A stretch of DNA of 64,000 nucleotides, taken from positions 73,524 to 137,523 of the forward strand of contig UQDR01000002.1 in NCBI GenBank assembly GCA_900539835.1. Direction: 5' to 3'. Under the pieces are notes generated by a model. That model made no database searches, was not told where the DNA came from, and was given only the letters and a program-made list of their open reading frames with translations. Position 1 is the first letter of the stretch. Every line of letters begins with the position of its first letter. Below, piece after piece: positions 26,402 through 33,129 of the stretch. The translations under genes and the position numbers were made by a program. The stretch comes from an uncultured Ruminococcus sp. GTDB taxonomy: Bacteria > Bacillota > Clostridia > Oscillospirales > Ruminococcaceae.

Positions 26402-27100
26402 TTATTTTCGCCTCTTAACTGATTCAGCAATCTTTATTAATTCACTTTTATCCACGATTCCGGCAACATCAAATACCTTGCTTTCTTCTCTCCAAAGAAT
26501 AATACCTGAACCATCATCGTAATCATAAAACAAGTCAGCTTCATATCCATGAATAGTTATCTTTTCTCTTACTTGATGTTCAATATCAATTGATGGGGAT
26601 GCCGTTAAACCAGATTCGCTGTAACTTACATATTTACCATCTTCATTTAAAAAATTATAGGAACCAATTTCAGGAACACTGTTTTCTTCGTCAAACTCAA
26701 AACCGCTGGGAATGTATGTTGGGAAAAACATATTAGCTTCATTGGGGTCTTCCATTTCTTCGTAACCGTTATAGTCACCTTCAATAAAATGAAAATCCAC
26801 TGCACCTTGCCTGTTGTCAATTGTTTCTTTTGTTTTAATTGTCCAATCTTTCTTTATATCTCCTCCTACTACAGCTGAAGCGCCAAAGCCTATTACTGCC
26901 GCAGCTATGCAGACTGCAATTTTAAAATTGATTTTTAAGCTTCTATTAACAGCCTCGACCTTTCCAAGAAGCAAGGCTATATTTCTTTTGTATTTACGGG
27001 AGAAGCGATGATTTATATCAGGAATTTCAGACATATATTTGCTCGCAGGGTCAATTATAACTTCCTTTAATGCATAATATAAATTTGAATTGCTATTCAT
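26402..27100 (-). CDS. Membrane-anchored anti-sigma-like protein (DUF4367-like C-terminus)
   Basis: A 232-residue protein with a cytoplasmic N-terminus of about 58 residues, one transmembrane helix (about 59-78, FKIAVCIAAAVIGFGASAVV) and an extracellular domain. The extracellular part has the FPTYIPSGFEF opening and the final helix DKSELIKIAESV that are typical of DUF4367 domains. The start overlaps the 3' end of the ECF sigma gene by eight bases, the usual arrangement for an anti-sigma factor. No zinc-binding ZAS motif is seen, so the anti-sigma role is inferred from position and topology. Confidence 0.75.
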   Translation of the reverse strand: MNSNSNLYYALKEVIIDPASKYMSEIPDINHRFSRKYKRNIALLLGKVEAVNRSLKINFKIAVCIAAAVIGFGASAVVGGDIKKDWTIKTKETIDNRQGAVDFHFIEGDYNGYEEMEDPNEANMFFPTYIPSGFEFDEENSVPEIGSYNFLNEDGKYVSYSESGLTASPSIDIEHQVREKITIHGYEADLFYDYDDGSGIILWREESKVFDVAGIVDKSELIKIAESVKRRK

Positions 27101-27632
27101 GAACCTCTTCTCCTAACCTTTTTCTCAGGATCGCTTTGGCTTCATTGATATAATTATAAACTGTTCTTCTTGAAACGCCCATTAACTCAGCAGTTTCATC
27201 AGCAGTCATTCCATAAAAGTATGTATATATGAGCACATTCCTATATTTTTCTTCCATAGAAGCAATTTCATATTTCAGAAGAGCGAGACTATAATCATCT
27301 GATCCTCTGTCAACCGGCTCATATAACAACTCATCATAAGACAAATCGTTCCTGTTATTTTTTCCTTTGTTATGCATTTGATAACAAACGCTTCTAACAG
27401 TAACAATCAAATAAGCCTCAAGTTCGTGCACATTTAATTTGTTAATTTTCTGAAAATATTTTGCGATTCTGAAAAAACATTCATAAACAGCATCTTCTGA
27501 GGCAGTCTTATTATTCAAAATCTTATTTGCAACATAAAACAACCTGTCTTCATAAGTTTTAACAATATGATCAAAAGCCGCTTTGTCCTTTTCATTATCA
27601 ATCATCGCTAAAAACATTGCACTGTTAATCAT
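27093..27632 (-). CDS. ECF-type RNA polymerase sigma factor
   Basis: A 179-residue extracytoplasmic-function sigma factor. Region 2 is AFDHIVKTYEDRLFYVANKI and following (SEDAVYECFFRIAKYF); region 4 is YFYGMTADETAELMGVSRRT followed by VYNYINEAK, a clear helix-turn-helix. The ATG at 27632 follows GGGGGGAT; the ATG at 27647 would place that sequence inside the gene. It overlaps a membrane protein gene that probably encodes its anti-sigma factor. No -35/-10 of an autoregulated ECF type was recognised upstream. Confidence 0.88.
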   Translation of the reverse strand: MINSAMFLAMIDNEKDKAAFDHIVKTYEDRLFYVANKILNNKTASEDAVYECFFRIAKYFQKINKLNVHELEAYLIVTVRSVCYQMHNKGKNNRNDLSYDELLYEPVDRGSDDYSLALLKYEIASMEEKYRNVLIYTYFYGMTADETAELMGVSRRTVYNYINEAKAILRKRLGEEVHE

Positions 27633-27754
27633 AATATCCCCCCGCATAATCCGCCAGCATTCGACAACACAAAAGTAAAAAAAATTAAGGTTTTATTTTT
27701 TTACATTTATTTTAAAAGGATAATTAAATGTAACAATTATCCTGACAGCTTGTA

Positions 27755-27789
27755 AGAAAAAACCCGTCATCACTGAGGTGACAACGGGT
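27755..27789 (-). terminator. Terminator of the tRNA-Gln operon
   Basis: Stem ACCCGTTGTCACC / TGATGACGGGT with a small loop, then TTTTTT on the minus strand. Confidence 0.85.
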
Positions 27790-27808
27790 AAACGCCACAT
27801 GGGCTCAA

Positions 27809-27884
27809 TGGCTGGGGTAAAAGGATTCGAACCTTTGGAATGTCGGAGTCAGAGTCCGATGCCTTACCACTTGGCGATACCCCA
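27809..27884 (-). tRNA. tRNA-Gln (anticodon CUG)
   Basis: A 76-base cloverleaf: acceptor TGGGGTA / TACCCCA, anticodon stem TCGGA / TCCGA around loop CTCTGAC (anticodon CUG), T arm with GGTTCGAATCC, and an encoded CCA end. Second in a two-tRNA transcript. Confidence 0.97.
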
Positions 27885-27900
27885 ATATTGGAAATAGTAT

Positions 27901-27976
27901 TGGTTGGGATAGATGGATTCGAACCATCGGAATGACGGAGTCAAAGTCCGTTGCCTTACCTCTTGGCTATATCCCA
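27901..27976 (-). tRNA. tRNA-Gln (anticodon UUG)
   Basis: A 76-base cloverleaf: acceptor TGGGATA / TATCCCA, anticodon stem ACGGA / TCCGT around loop CTTTGAC (anticodon UUG), T arm with GGTTCGAATCC, and an encoded CCA. Sixteen bases separate it from tRNA-Gln(CUG); the two are near-duplicates. Confidence 0.97.
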
Positions 27977-28005
27977 ATATCTTTCCCTACTCATACAGCT
28001 TTTAT

Positions 28006-28034
28006 ATTATACCACAGCTTTACCCGGAATACAA
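28006..28034 (-). promoter_or_regulatory. Promoter of the tRNA-Gln pair
   Basis: On the minus strand, TTGTAT, 17-base spacer, TATAAT, starting about 25 bases before tRNA-Gln(UUG). Confidence 0.65.
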
Positions 28035-28076
28035 TAGAAACGCATTATTTTTACAATATGGAAACATTTTATTAAC

Positions 28077-28136
28077 TTTTTTGAGATCTAAGCCCCAGAT
28101 TATTTAAATATAATTGGGGCTTAATCTCTAAAAAAA
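28077..28136. repeat. Long imperfect inverted repeat with U-first/A-last flanks
   Basis: Arms TTTTTTGAGATCTAAGCCCC and its near-complement GGGGCTTAATCTCTAAAAAAA surround about 18 A/T bases. The T run pairs with the A run, so neither strand leaves a free U tail; it is not a normal terminator. It lies between the tRNA promoter and the 49-residue peptide gene. Confidence 0.6.
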
Positions 28137-28222
28137 TGCCTTTGGGGATTGACGAGTATGGCGTAAATTACTTTGCTGAGATATTTCTCAGCTTTTCCAT
28201 TTGTGATTTCATGAAAAAAGTC

Positions 28223-28372
28223 TTAATCATCAAATGGGTCTGTAACTACTACGTCGGTAAGTGGTTTTGTAGTACCTGTCGGAACCACTACTTCTCCGCC
28301 GCTTGCAGTAATTATATCTTCAGATATGAATTCAAAAAACTCCAATGATGGCTTTTTATATTTAAACTTCAT
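28223..28372 (-). CDS. 49-residue peptide gene of unknown function
   Basis: A short frame encoding M-K-F-K-Y-K-K-P-S-L-E-F-F-E-F, then ISEDIITASGG, then a Val/Thr/Pro-rich stretch ending in D-P-F-D-D. AAGGAGGT sits seven to eight bases before its ATG, as strong as any site in the window. It follows the large secreted CBM protein gene by 17 bases on the same strand and is probably co-transcribed. The basic-then-acidic layout and a central Gly-Gly recall leader/core peptides, and I recall similar S-E-D-I-I-T-A-S-G-G peptides as hypotheticals in gut Clostridia. No modification enzyme is nearby. Function unknown. Confidence 0.65.
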   Translation of the reverse strand: MKFKYKKPSLEFFEFISEDIITASGGEVVVPTGTTKPLTDVVVTDPFDD

Positions 28373-28389
28373 TTTTACATACCTCCTTT

Positions 28390-30813
28390 TTATTGTTCTT
28401 GAGTTGAATCCTGTGCCTGAGGGGTAGTGATTCCTGCGATACCGTCTGAGAATACAACCTTAGACTTTCCGCCTTCTTTATAAATAAGGAAAGCTCTCGC
28501 ATATCTCTCTACACCGTTCTTCATTCCTGTCAGTGACATCAACACCTGATTATTTGCCTCTGCATAAAGCTGACCTTTTCTTGCTGTTGACAATGCTGTT
28601 TTTTCAGGGAGATTTGTCAGTGTTGTTCCGGATACAGTTACACCTGACAAATCAGCAATATTAGCTTCAATAGGTGTAAAGATAATTCCGGCTGATACAA
28701 ATTCAACGCTGTCAGGAATATAATATGCACAGTTGAATGTTATCTTATGGAAGTTAACGTCAGTTGTTTCAAATCCATAGCTTTGAACCTTATCTGATAC
28801 AAATGCCGCAGGTGTTACTGTTACTTCTTCATCAGCATATACTGCTTCAAAGTCTGCGTCGCACCAAGCGCTGAAGAATATTGTACTGTCATAAGAATAT
28901 ACCATTCCGTTCAATGTCCAATACTGGAATGAACCGTATGCATTTGTATCAGGAGCTACGAGCTTAACCTGTGTATAGTTAGCAACCTTATATGTGTCTC
29001 CTCTTGGAAGTTCATAGCTGTAATCAATATCAGTTTCGTCTTCCATTACATATACTCTTCCGTTTTCTACAGTGAGTGTATATCCGATTTCAGAAACCTC
29101 ATACATTGCCTTAAATGTAACGGTAGTACCGGCTTTATATGATTTGGCTTCAAGAGCTTTACCTATTTCATCATTATCAGAGCCTTCAATTTTTGCTACA
29201 AGATTTCCGTTTGCATCATATTCTTCCCAGCCAACTAAAGTGTATCCCTGTACATCTATAAAACGAGGAGCCTTAGGATTAAAATGAACTTCAGTGCCCG
29301 AAACAGTAAGCTGTGAAAATGCATTAGTCTTTAATTCGTTTCCAAACATGTCAATATAATTGAACTCACATCCAACTACTACACCGTCGTCTTCTTCAAC
29401 AGGGAATTTAATATAATCGTAATAACCATGTGCCCCCGGATTCTGAACCCGAACAACGTTACCCTCGCTATCAATTACGCCCTCTTCACAGTTTGCGGCG
29501 TCAGTAGCAACAGAAATAAAGTAAGTTCCCGGTACTGCATTAGCAGGGATAGTGATTGACTCGACCGTCTTATTCGGATCCAATCTATTATAAAGAACGA
29601 AATATCCGTCTGAGAAATCAGAACCTGCCGCCAATGAGCCTCCGTCTACACGCCAGCCTGCTGATGCCCACCTATCCTTACGTTCTTGGCTAATATATGG
29701 ATTTCCATTTTCATCTTTTCCATCGCATGGTACATAAATGTTAATCCACATACCACTGTCATTACTTCCGCCAATGTGAGATTCATCCATTACGCCCCAG
29801 TCATATCCAACGAGAACTTCAATCTCATCATTTCCCTCTTCAATAGTAAACGGAATTGCAATAGCTGAAGATTCCTTATACATTTCAACTGCATGACCAC
29901 CGGAGAAATTGACATCAGTAAATCTTTTCTGTTCAGCAGTGTTATCGCTAACTTTTTTAAATCTATCTCCGTTTTCATCTTTCTTTTCAGACTGCAAATT
30001 CATAAAGTCTTCAGCTTCATAAATCGTATATTTGATTGCCTTATAATTTGCTACATATGTACGATTCTCAGATACATTATTTAATACAAGTGTTCTGCTT
30101 GTTCCCACTTCTTCACCGTCCAGCGTCCAGTTTACAAACTTAAATCCGCTCTTGGTTGTTGCCTGTAAAGTTACATCAGAACCTACGAGAACTTCTCCGC
30201 CTCCGGTTACAGTTCCATGTTCTTCAGCGTCGGGAACACCAACAACTGAAACTGCTTCAAATACAGGCTTGCTTGACTTAACGTCTACATAGTCATATCC
30301 TGCATATTGCTGTCCGTAAACACCGATATAATATGTTCCGGGCTCACTGAATGTAACGCTTTCAATTGTCTGAGTTCCCCACTTAGTTGTTGTACCTAAC
30401 TGGTGATAAGAAGCCTTTGAATAAGTCTCGCCGCCGATTGTTGCTGTCTCTGAGCCGCTTCCCGGCTGCCAGATATTTACCCAAGGATTCTTGTCATTAC
30501 CTTCTGCAACATATCTGATTGTGATATCATATGTTACTGAAGTATCTGTAATTACGATCGGCAGATATGCCTCACATGAGCCGGTCATTTCGAGCCAGTC
30601 ATTTGCTGAAGCTTCACCATAATATGTGTCGCCTGGCTTTGTCTGATGTGCAGTGCCGTCGAACAATACAGCGTCTTCTGCTTCAATTCTGACTGTGTCT
30701 GTCTTAGTTGTTTCGCCTGCCGCCGAAGCGAATAATGAAGCTGACGGCAGAAGCGTTGCCGTTAACGCAGCTGCTGATAAAAAGCTTAAGACTCTCCTTT
30801 TAAAATTTTTCAT
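28390..30813 (-). CDS. Large secreted multi-domain carbohydrate-binding-like protein
   Basis: An 807-residue protein with a signal peptide (cleavage near A-S-A-A/G at residue 32). Two CBM6/35-like regions begin with the typical V-R-I-E-A-E-D and Y-T-I-Y-E-A-E-D-F openings, about 45-180 and 262-480. They are separated by a bacterial Ig-like repeat (GTVTGGGEVLVGSDVTLQAT, then G-F-K-F-V-N-W), and further W-x-L/W-E-E-Y repeat units follow at about 490-680. No catalytic domain, dockerin or wall-anchor motif was recognised. GAGGAGG precedes the ATG. It faces the PNTG-anchored gene divergently. Probable role: binding plant or host glycans; ligand unknown. Confidence 0.8.
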   Translation of the reverse strand: MKNFKRRVLSFLSAAALTATLLPSASLFASAAGETTKTDTVRIEAEDAVLFDGTAHQTKPGDTYYGEASANDWLEMTGSCEAYLPIVITDTSVTYDITIRYVAEGNDKNPWVNIWQPGSGSETATIGGETYSKASYHQLGTTTKWGTQTIESVTFSEPGTYYIGVYGQQYAGYDYVDVKSSKPVFEAVSVVGVPDAEEHGTVTGGGEVLVGSDVTLQATTKSGFKFVNWTLDGEEVGTSRTLVLNNVSENRTYVANYKAIKYTIYEAEDFMNLQSEKKDENGDRFKKVSDNTAEQKRFTDVNFSGGHAVEMYKESSAIAIPFTIEEGNDEIEVLVGYDWGVMDESHIGGSNDSGMWINIYVPCDGKDENGNPYISQERKDRWASAGWRVDGGSLAAGSDFSDGYFVLYNRLDPNKTVESITIPANAVPGTYFISVATDAANCEEGVIDSEGNVVRVQNPGAHGYYDYIKFPVEEDDGVVVGCEFNYIDMFGNELKTNAFSQLTVSGTEVHFNPKAPRFIDVQGYTLVGWEEYDANGNLVAKIEGSDNDEIGKALEAKSYKAGTTVTFKAMYEVSEIGYTLTVENGRVYVMEDETDIDYSYELPRGDTYKVANYTQVKLVAPDTNAYGSFQYWTLNGMVYSYDSTIFFSAWCDADFEAVYADEEVTVTPAAFVSDKVQSYGFETTDVNFHKITFNCAYYIPDSVEFVSAGIIFTPIEANIADLSGVTVSGTTLTNLPEKTALSTARKGQLYAEANNQVLMSLTGMKNGVERYARAFLIYKEGGKSKVVFSDGIAGITTPQAQDSTQEQ

Positions 30814-30934
30814 TCTTTTTTCCTCCTCAAAATTAATTCTTATTTAGTTTGAAGTTTGAACACAAATTCCAAAAGCTGTATTCAAGCTCAACGCCTTACA
30901 GCAAAACTCATCCAAACATTCCTTTTATATAATA

Positions 30935-30963
30935 ATTATACACATAAGATATGGAAATGTCAA
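30935..30963 (-). promoter_or_regulatory. Promoter of the secreted CBM protein gene
   Basis: On the minus strand, TTGACA, 17-base spacer, TATAAT, about 120 bases before the gene. The 460-base divergent intergenic region otherwise shows only the plus-strand promoter and an inverted repeat. Confidence 0.7.
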
Positions 30964-31140
30964 TAGATTGAATTAAATAAAAATATATAAATTTTCTTGA
31001 AAAATTATCATAATTTTATTTAAATTACAAGCGGTTTATGTGAGTTTTCCCGCTATATTTTATATGCAGAAACTTGTATTTTTTTATAATACCTGTAAGT
31101 TATCAAATCAAATTTGATTTTGTATTTTTTTGTGAAAAAG

Positions 31141-31168
31141 CACTAAATGTTCTTGTGCAAATTTAGTG
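31141..31168. promoter_or_regulatory. Inverted repeat upstream of PNTG surface protein promoter
   Basis: CACTAAAT and ATTTAGTG, 12 bases apart, end ten bases before the -35 box. Possible activator or repressor site. Confidence 0.4.
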
Positions 31169-31178
31169 AAAAACATCA

Positions 31179-31208
31179 TTGAAAAGAACTTACAGCATAT
31201 GATATAAT
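31179..31208 (+). promoter_or_regulatory. Promoter of PNTG surface protein gene
   Basis: TTGAAA, 18-base spacer, TATAAT, about 68 bases before the ATG. Confidence 0.6.
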
Positions 31209-31275
31209 GTATTTAACAATTACATTGGGGTTTTATTTCTCAATTCATTGTGAATATTTTTTTGGAGGATGAAAA

Positions 31276-32943
31276 ATGAAGATCAAAAAGATTCTTTCCA
31301 GCATTATAGCTGGTGCTCTTGCCATCTCAACATTGGCCAGCATTTCTTCATTCAGCACATCAGCTGAAGATGAGGTTATCTGGACCGGTTCAGAAGACCT
31401 TGGCAACTGGGGCACAGACATTGACCTTAAAGTAGCAGGTATTCCGCTTGCTAAAAAGGACGGCATTATTACTATTGAATACGAAGACAAGGGCGGCGCA
31501 CAGATTCAGATTATCAATAAAATCGGTGAAGCTTGGACTTGGACTGAAATGGAAGCTGCTGACGGCAACACATTTTTTGATACTCAAGGCGGAAAGCTTC
31601 AGATCAAGCTTACAGAATCTCAGGCTGAACAGTTTGCAACATCTAAAGCAATCTTCCTGAAAGGTAAGAATGCAGTAGTTACTAAGCTTATTTATTCAGC
31701 TCCCGGCGGATTGTCAGGAAAAACTGAAACTATCTGGAAAGGTTCAGAAGACCTCGGCGCTTGGGGCAAAGACGTTGACCTTAAAGTAGCTGGTATTCCA
31801 CTTGCTGAAGAAGACGGAATCGTTACAATTCTGTATCAGGATAAAGGCGATGCTCAGATTTCAGTAGTTAATAAAGTCGGCGACGCATGGACATGGACTC
31901 CACTGATAGCTCCTGACGGAAACGAATTCTTCACAACATCAGGCGGAAAGCTTCAGATCAGACTTACAGCTGAACAGGCTGCACAGTTTGCAACCTCAAA
32001 GGCTCTTTTCCTCAAAGGTCAGAATGCAGTAGTTACTGAAATTACTTACACTGCTCCCGGAGCTATTACACCAGACGACAGCGAATCAGATGATTCAAGC
32101 AAGCCTGAAACAACAGGAACAATTATTAATATTGAAAACCCTGTAACAGACGCTTGGAAAAACTGCTTCCCTCAGTTTGAAATAGAAGAAGGAAAAATGA
32201 CTGACGATTACATTGATGCTAAAACATTTACAAAAGACACAGCTATGGATGTAACCATTAATTACGAATGGACAGAAGACGGAGTAGCTCAGGAGTATGC
32301 TCAGGTTAAACCGGCTTCAACAGCTAACAGCTGGGAGTCCTTGTATAAATTAGGTTATCTGAATGATACTTTTGCAAAGGATACAAATGCTTCAACAAGC
32401 GGTCTTGGATATACGACTGATGATGGACAGACAGTTGGTTATGCAATAAAGAGCGACGGTTTCTTCATTTCTAATGATCCGTCTTGCAACCAGATTAAGT
32501 TCACAATTACTGCTGAAGGCGTAAATAAGATGATTGAAGCTGCTACAGCTGCTGAAGATGCTTATGACGGTATCGTATTCCAGATCAGCGGTATGAAAGT
32601 TACTTCTATTGAGCTTTCACAGAGCGGTGTAAGACTTGCTTCACAGCCTGCACCTATCGAACCAATTGATCCTGACAGCTCTAATCCAGCTGAAGATCCA
32701 ACTGAATCAAAAGATCCTACAGATCCTACAGATCCTGAAGATCCAACAGATGATTCAGACAGCAAGGCAGATATTCCAAATGTAGACACATCTTCTTCAA
32801 AAGCTGATAATAGTTCTTCAAAGGCTGGTACAACCAACTCAACAAACAACAACGACAAGAGCCCTAACACAGGTGCTGCCGGAATAGCAATCGCAGGTCT
32901 TGCACTTGCAGCTGCTGCAATCGTTGCTTCTAAGAAGAAATAA
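31276..32943 (+). CDS. Surface protein with tandem duplicated module and PNTG-type C-terminal anchor
   Basis: A 555-residue protein with signal peptide (to about residue 30), two near-identical beta-rich modules of about 110 residues (34-144 and 152-262, each with WTGSEDLG- or WKGSEDLG-like openings, DLKVAGIPLA and a G-K-L-Q-I core), a third domain (about 278-470), a Pro/Asp/Ser/Thr-rich spacer with P-T-D repeats, and an end made of SPNTG (529-533), a hydrophobic helix and KKK. That ending is the layout of sortase substrates, with a degenerate motif seen in Ruminococcus surface proteins. The modules resemble carbohydrate-binding domains. GGAGG precedes the ATG. No sortase gene is in the window. 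Confidence 0.85.
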   Translation: MKIKKILSSIIAGALAISTLASISSFSTSAEDEVIWTGSEDLGNWGTDIDLKVAGIPLAKKDGIITIEYEDKGGAQIQIINKIGEAWTWTEMEAADGNTFFDTQGGKLQIKLTESQAEQFATSKAIFLKGKNAVVTKLIYSAPGGLSGKTETIWKGSEDLGAWGKDVDLKVAGIPLAEEDGIVTILYQDKGDAQISVVNKVGDAWTWTPLIAPDGNEFFTTSGGKLQIRLTAEQAAQFATSKALFLKGQNAVVTEITYTAPGAITPDDSESDDSSKPETTGTIINIENPVTDAWKNCFPQFEIEEGKMTDDYIDAKTFTKDTAMDVTINYEWTEDGVAQEYAQVKPASTANSWESLYKLGYLNDTFAKDTNASTSGLGYTTDDGQTVGYAIKSDGFFISNDPSCNQIKFTITAEGVNKMIEAATAAEDAYDGIVFQISGMKVTSIELSQSGVRLASQPAPIEPIDPDSSNPAEDPTESKDPTDPTDPEDPTDDSDSKADIPNVDTSSSKADNSSSKAGTTNSTNNNDKSPNTGAAGIAIAGLALAAAAIVASKKK

Positions 32944-32957
32944 TCTTAATTGATTGA

Positions 32958-32993
32958 ATAATAAGACTCGCTTATGCGGGTCTTATTTTTTTG
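32958..32993 (+). terminator. Terminator after PNTG surface protein gene
   Basis: Stem AATAAGACTCGC / GCGGGTCTTATT followed by TTTTTT. Confidence 0.85.
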
Positions 32994-33017
32994 CTTTGTT
33001 ATATAAATCAAACTTAC

Positions 33018-33046
33018 TTGACATTATTACATACCTATGCTATACT
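33018..33046 (+). promoter_or_regulatory. Promoter of copA-csoR
   Basis: TTGACA, 17-base spacer, TATACT. The start point falls at the edge of the palindromic operator that follows. Confidence 0.75.
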
Positions 33047-33054
33047 AATAATAG

Positions 33055-33071
33055 ACACCCCACAGGGGTGT
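33055..33071. promoter_or_regulatory. CsoR-type copper operator
   Basis: A perfect 7-3-7 palindrome, ACACCCC-aca-GGGGTGT, spans the predicted transcription start of copA. G/C-tract palindromes of this kind are the known operators of CsoR-family repressors, and csoR is the next gene in the operon. Confidence 0.7.
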
Positions 33072-33129
33072 TGTGTTTAAGATTGTTTTGGCAATAATAG
33101 TGATAAAATTTTAATAAGGGTTTGATTAT

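Noticed and set aside
27913..28107. A plus-strand frame of 64 codons starting M-D-S-N-H-R-N-D-G
   Set aside because: It reads through the reverse complement of tRNA-Gln(UUG), a well-known false gene pattern.
28136..28348. A 70-codon plus-strand frame
   Set aside because: No ribosome binding site; the opposite strand holds a peptide gene with a strong one.
31276..32943. Tandem repeats within the PNTG surface protein gene considered as a DNA repeat element
   Set aside because: The duplication follows codon boundaries and is explained by duplicated protein modules.
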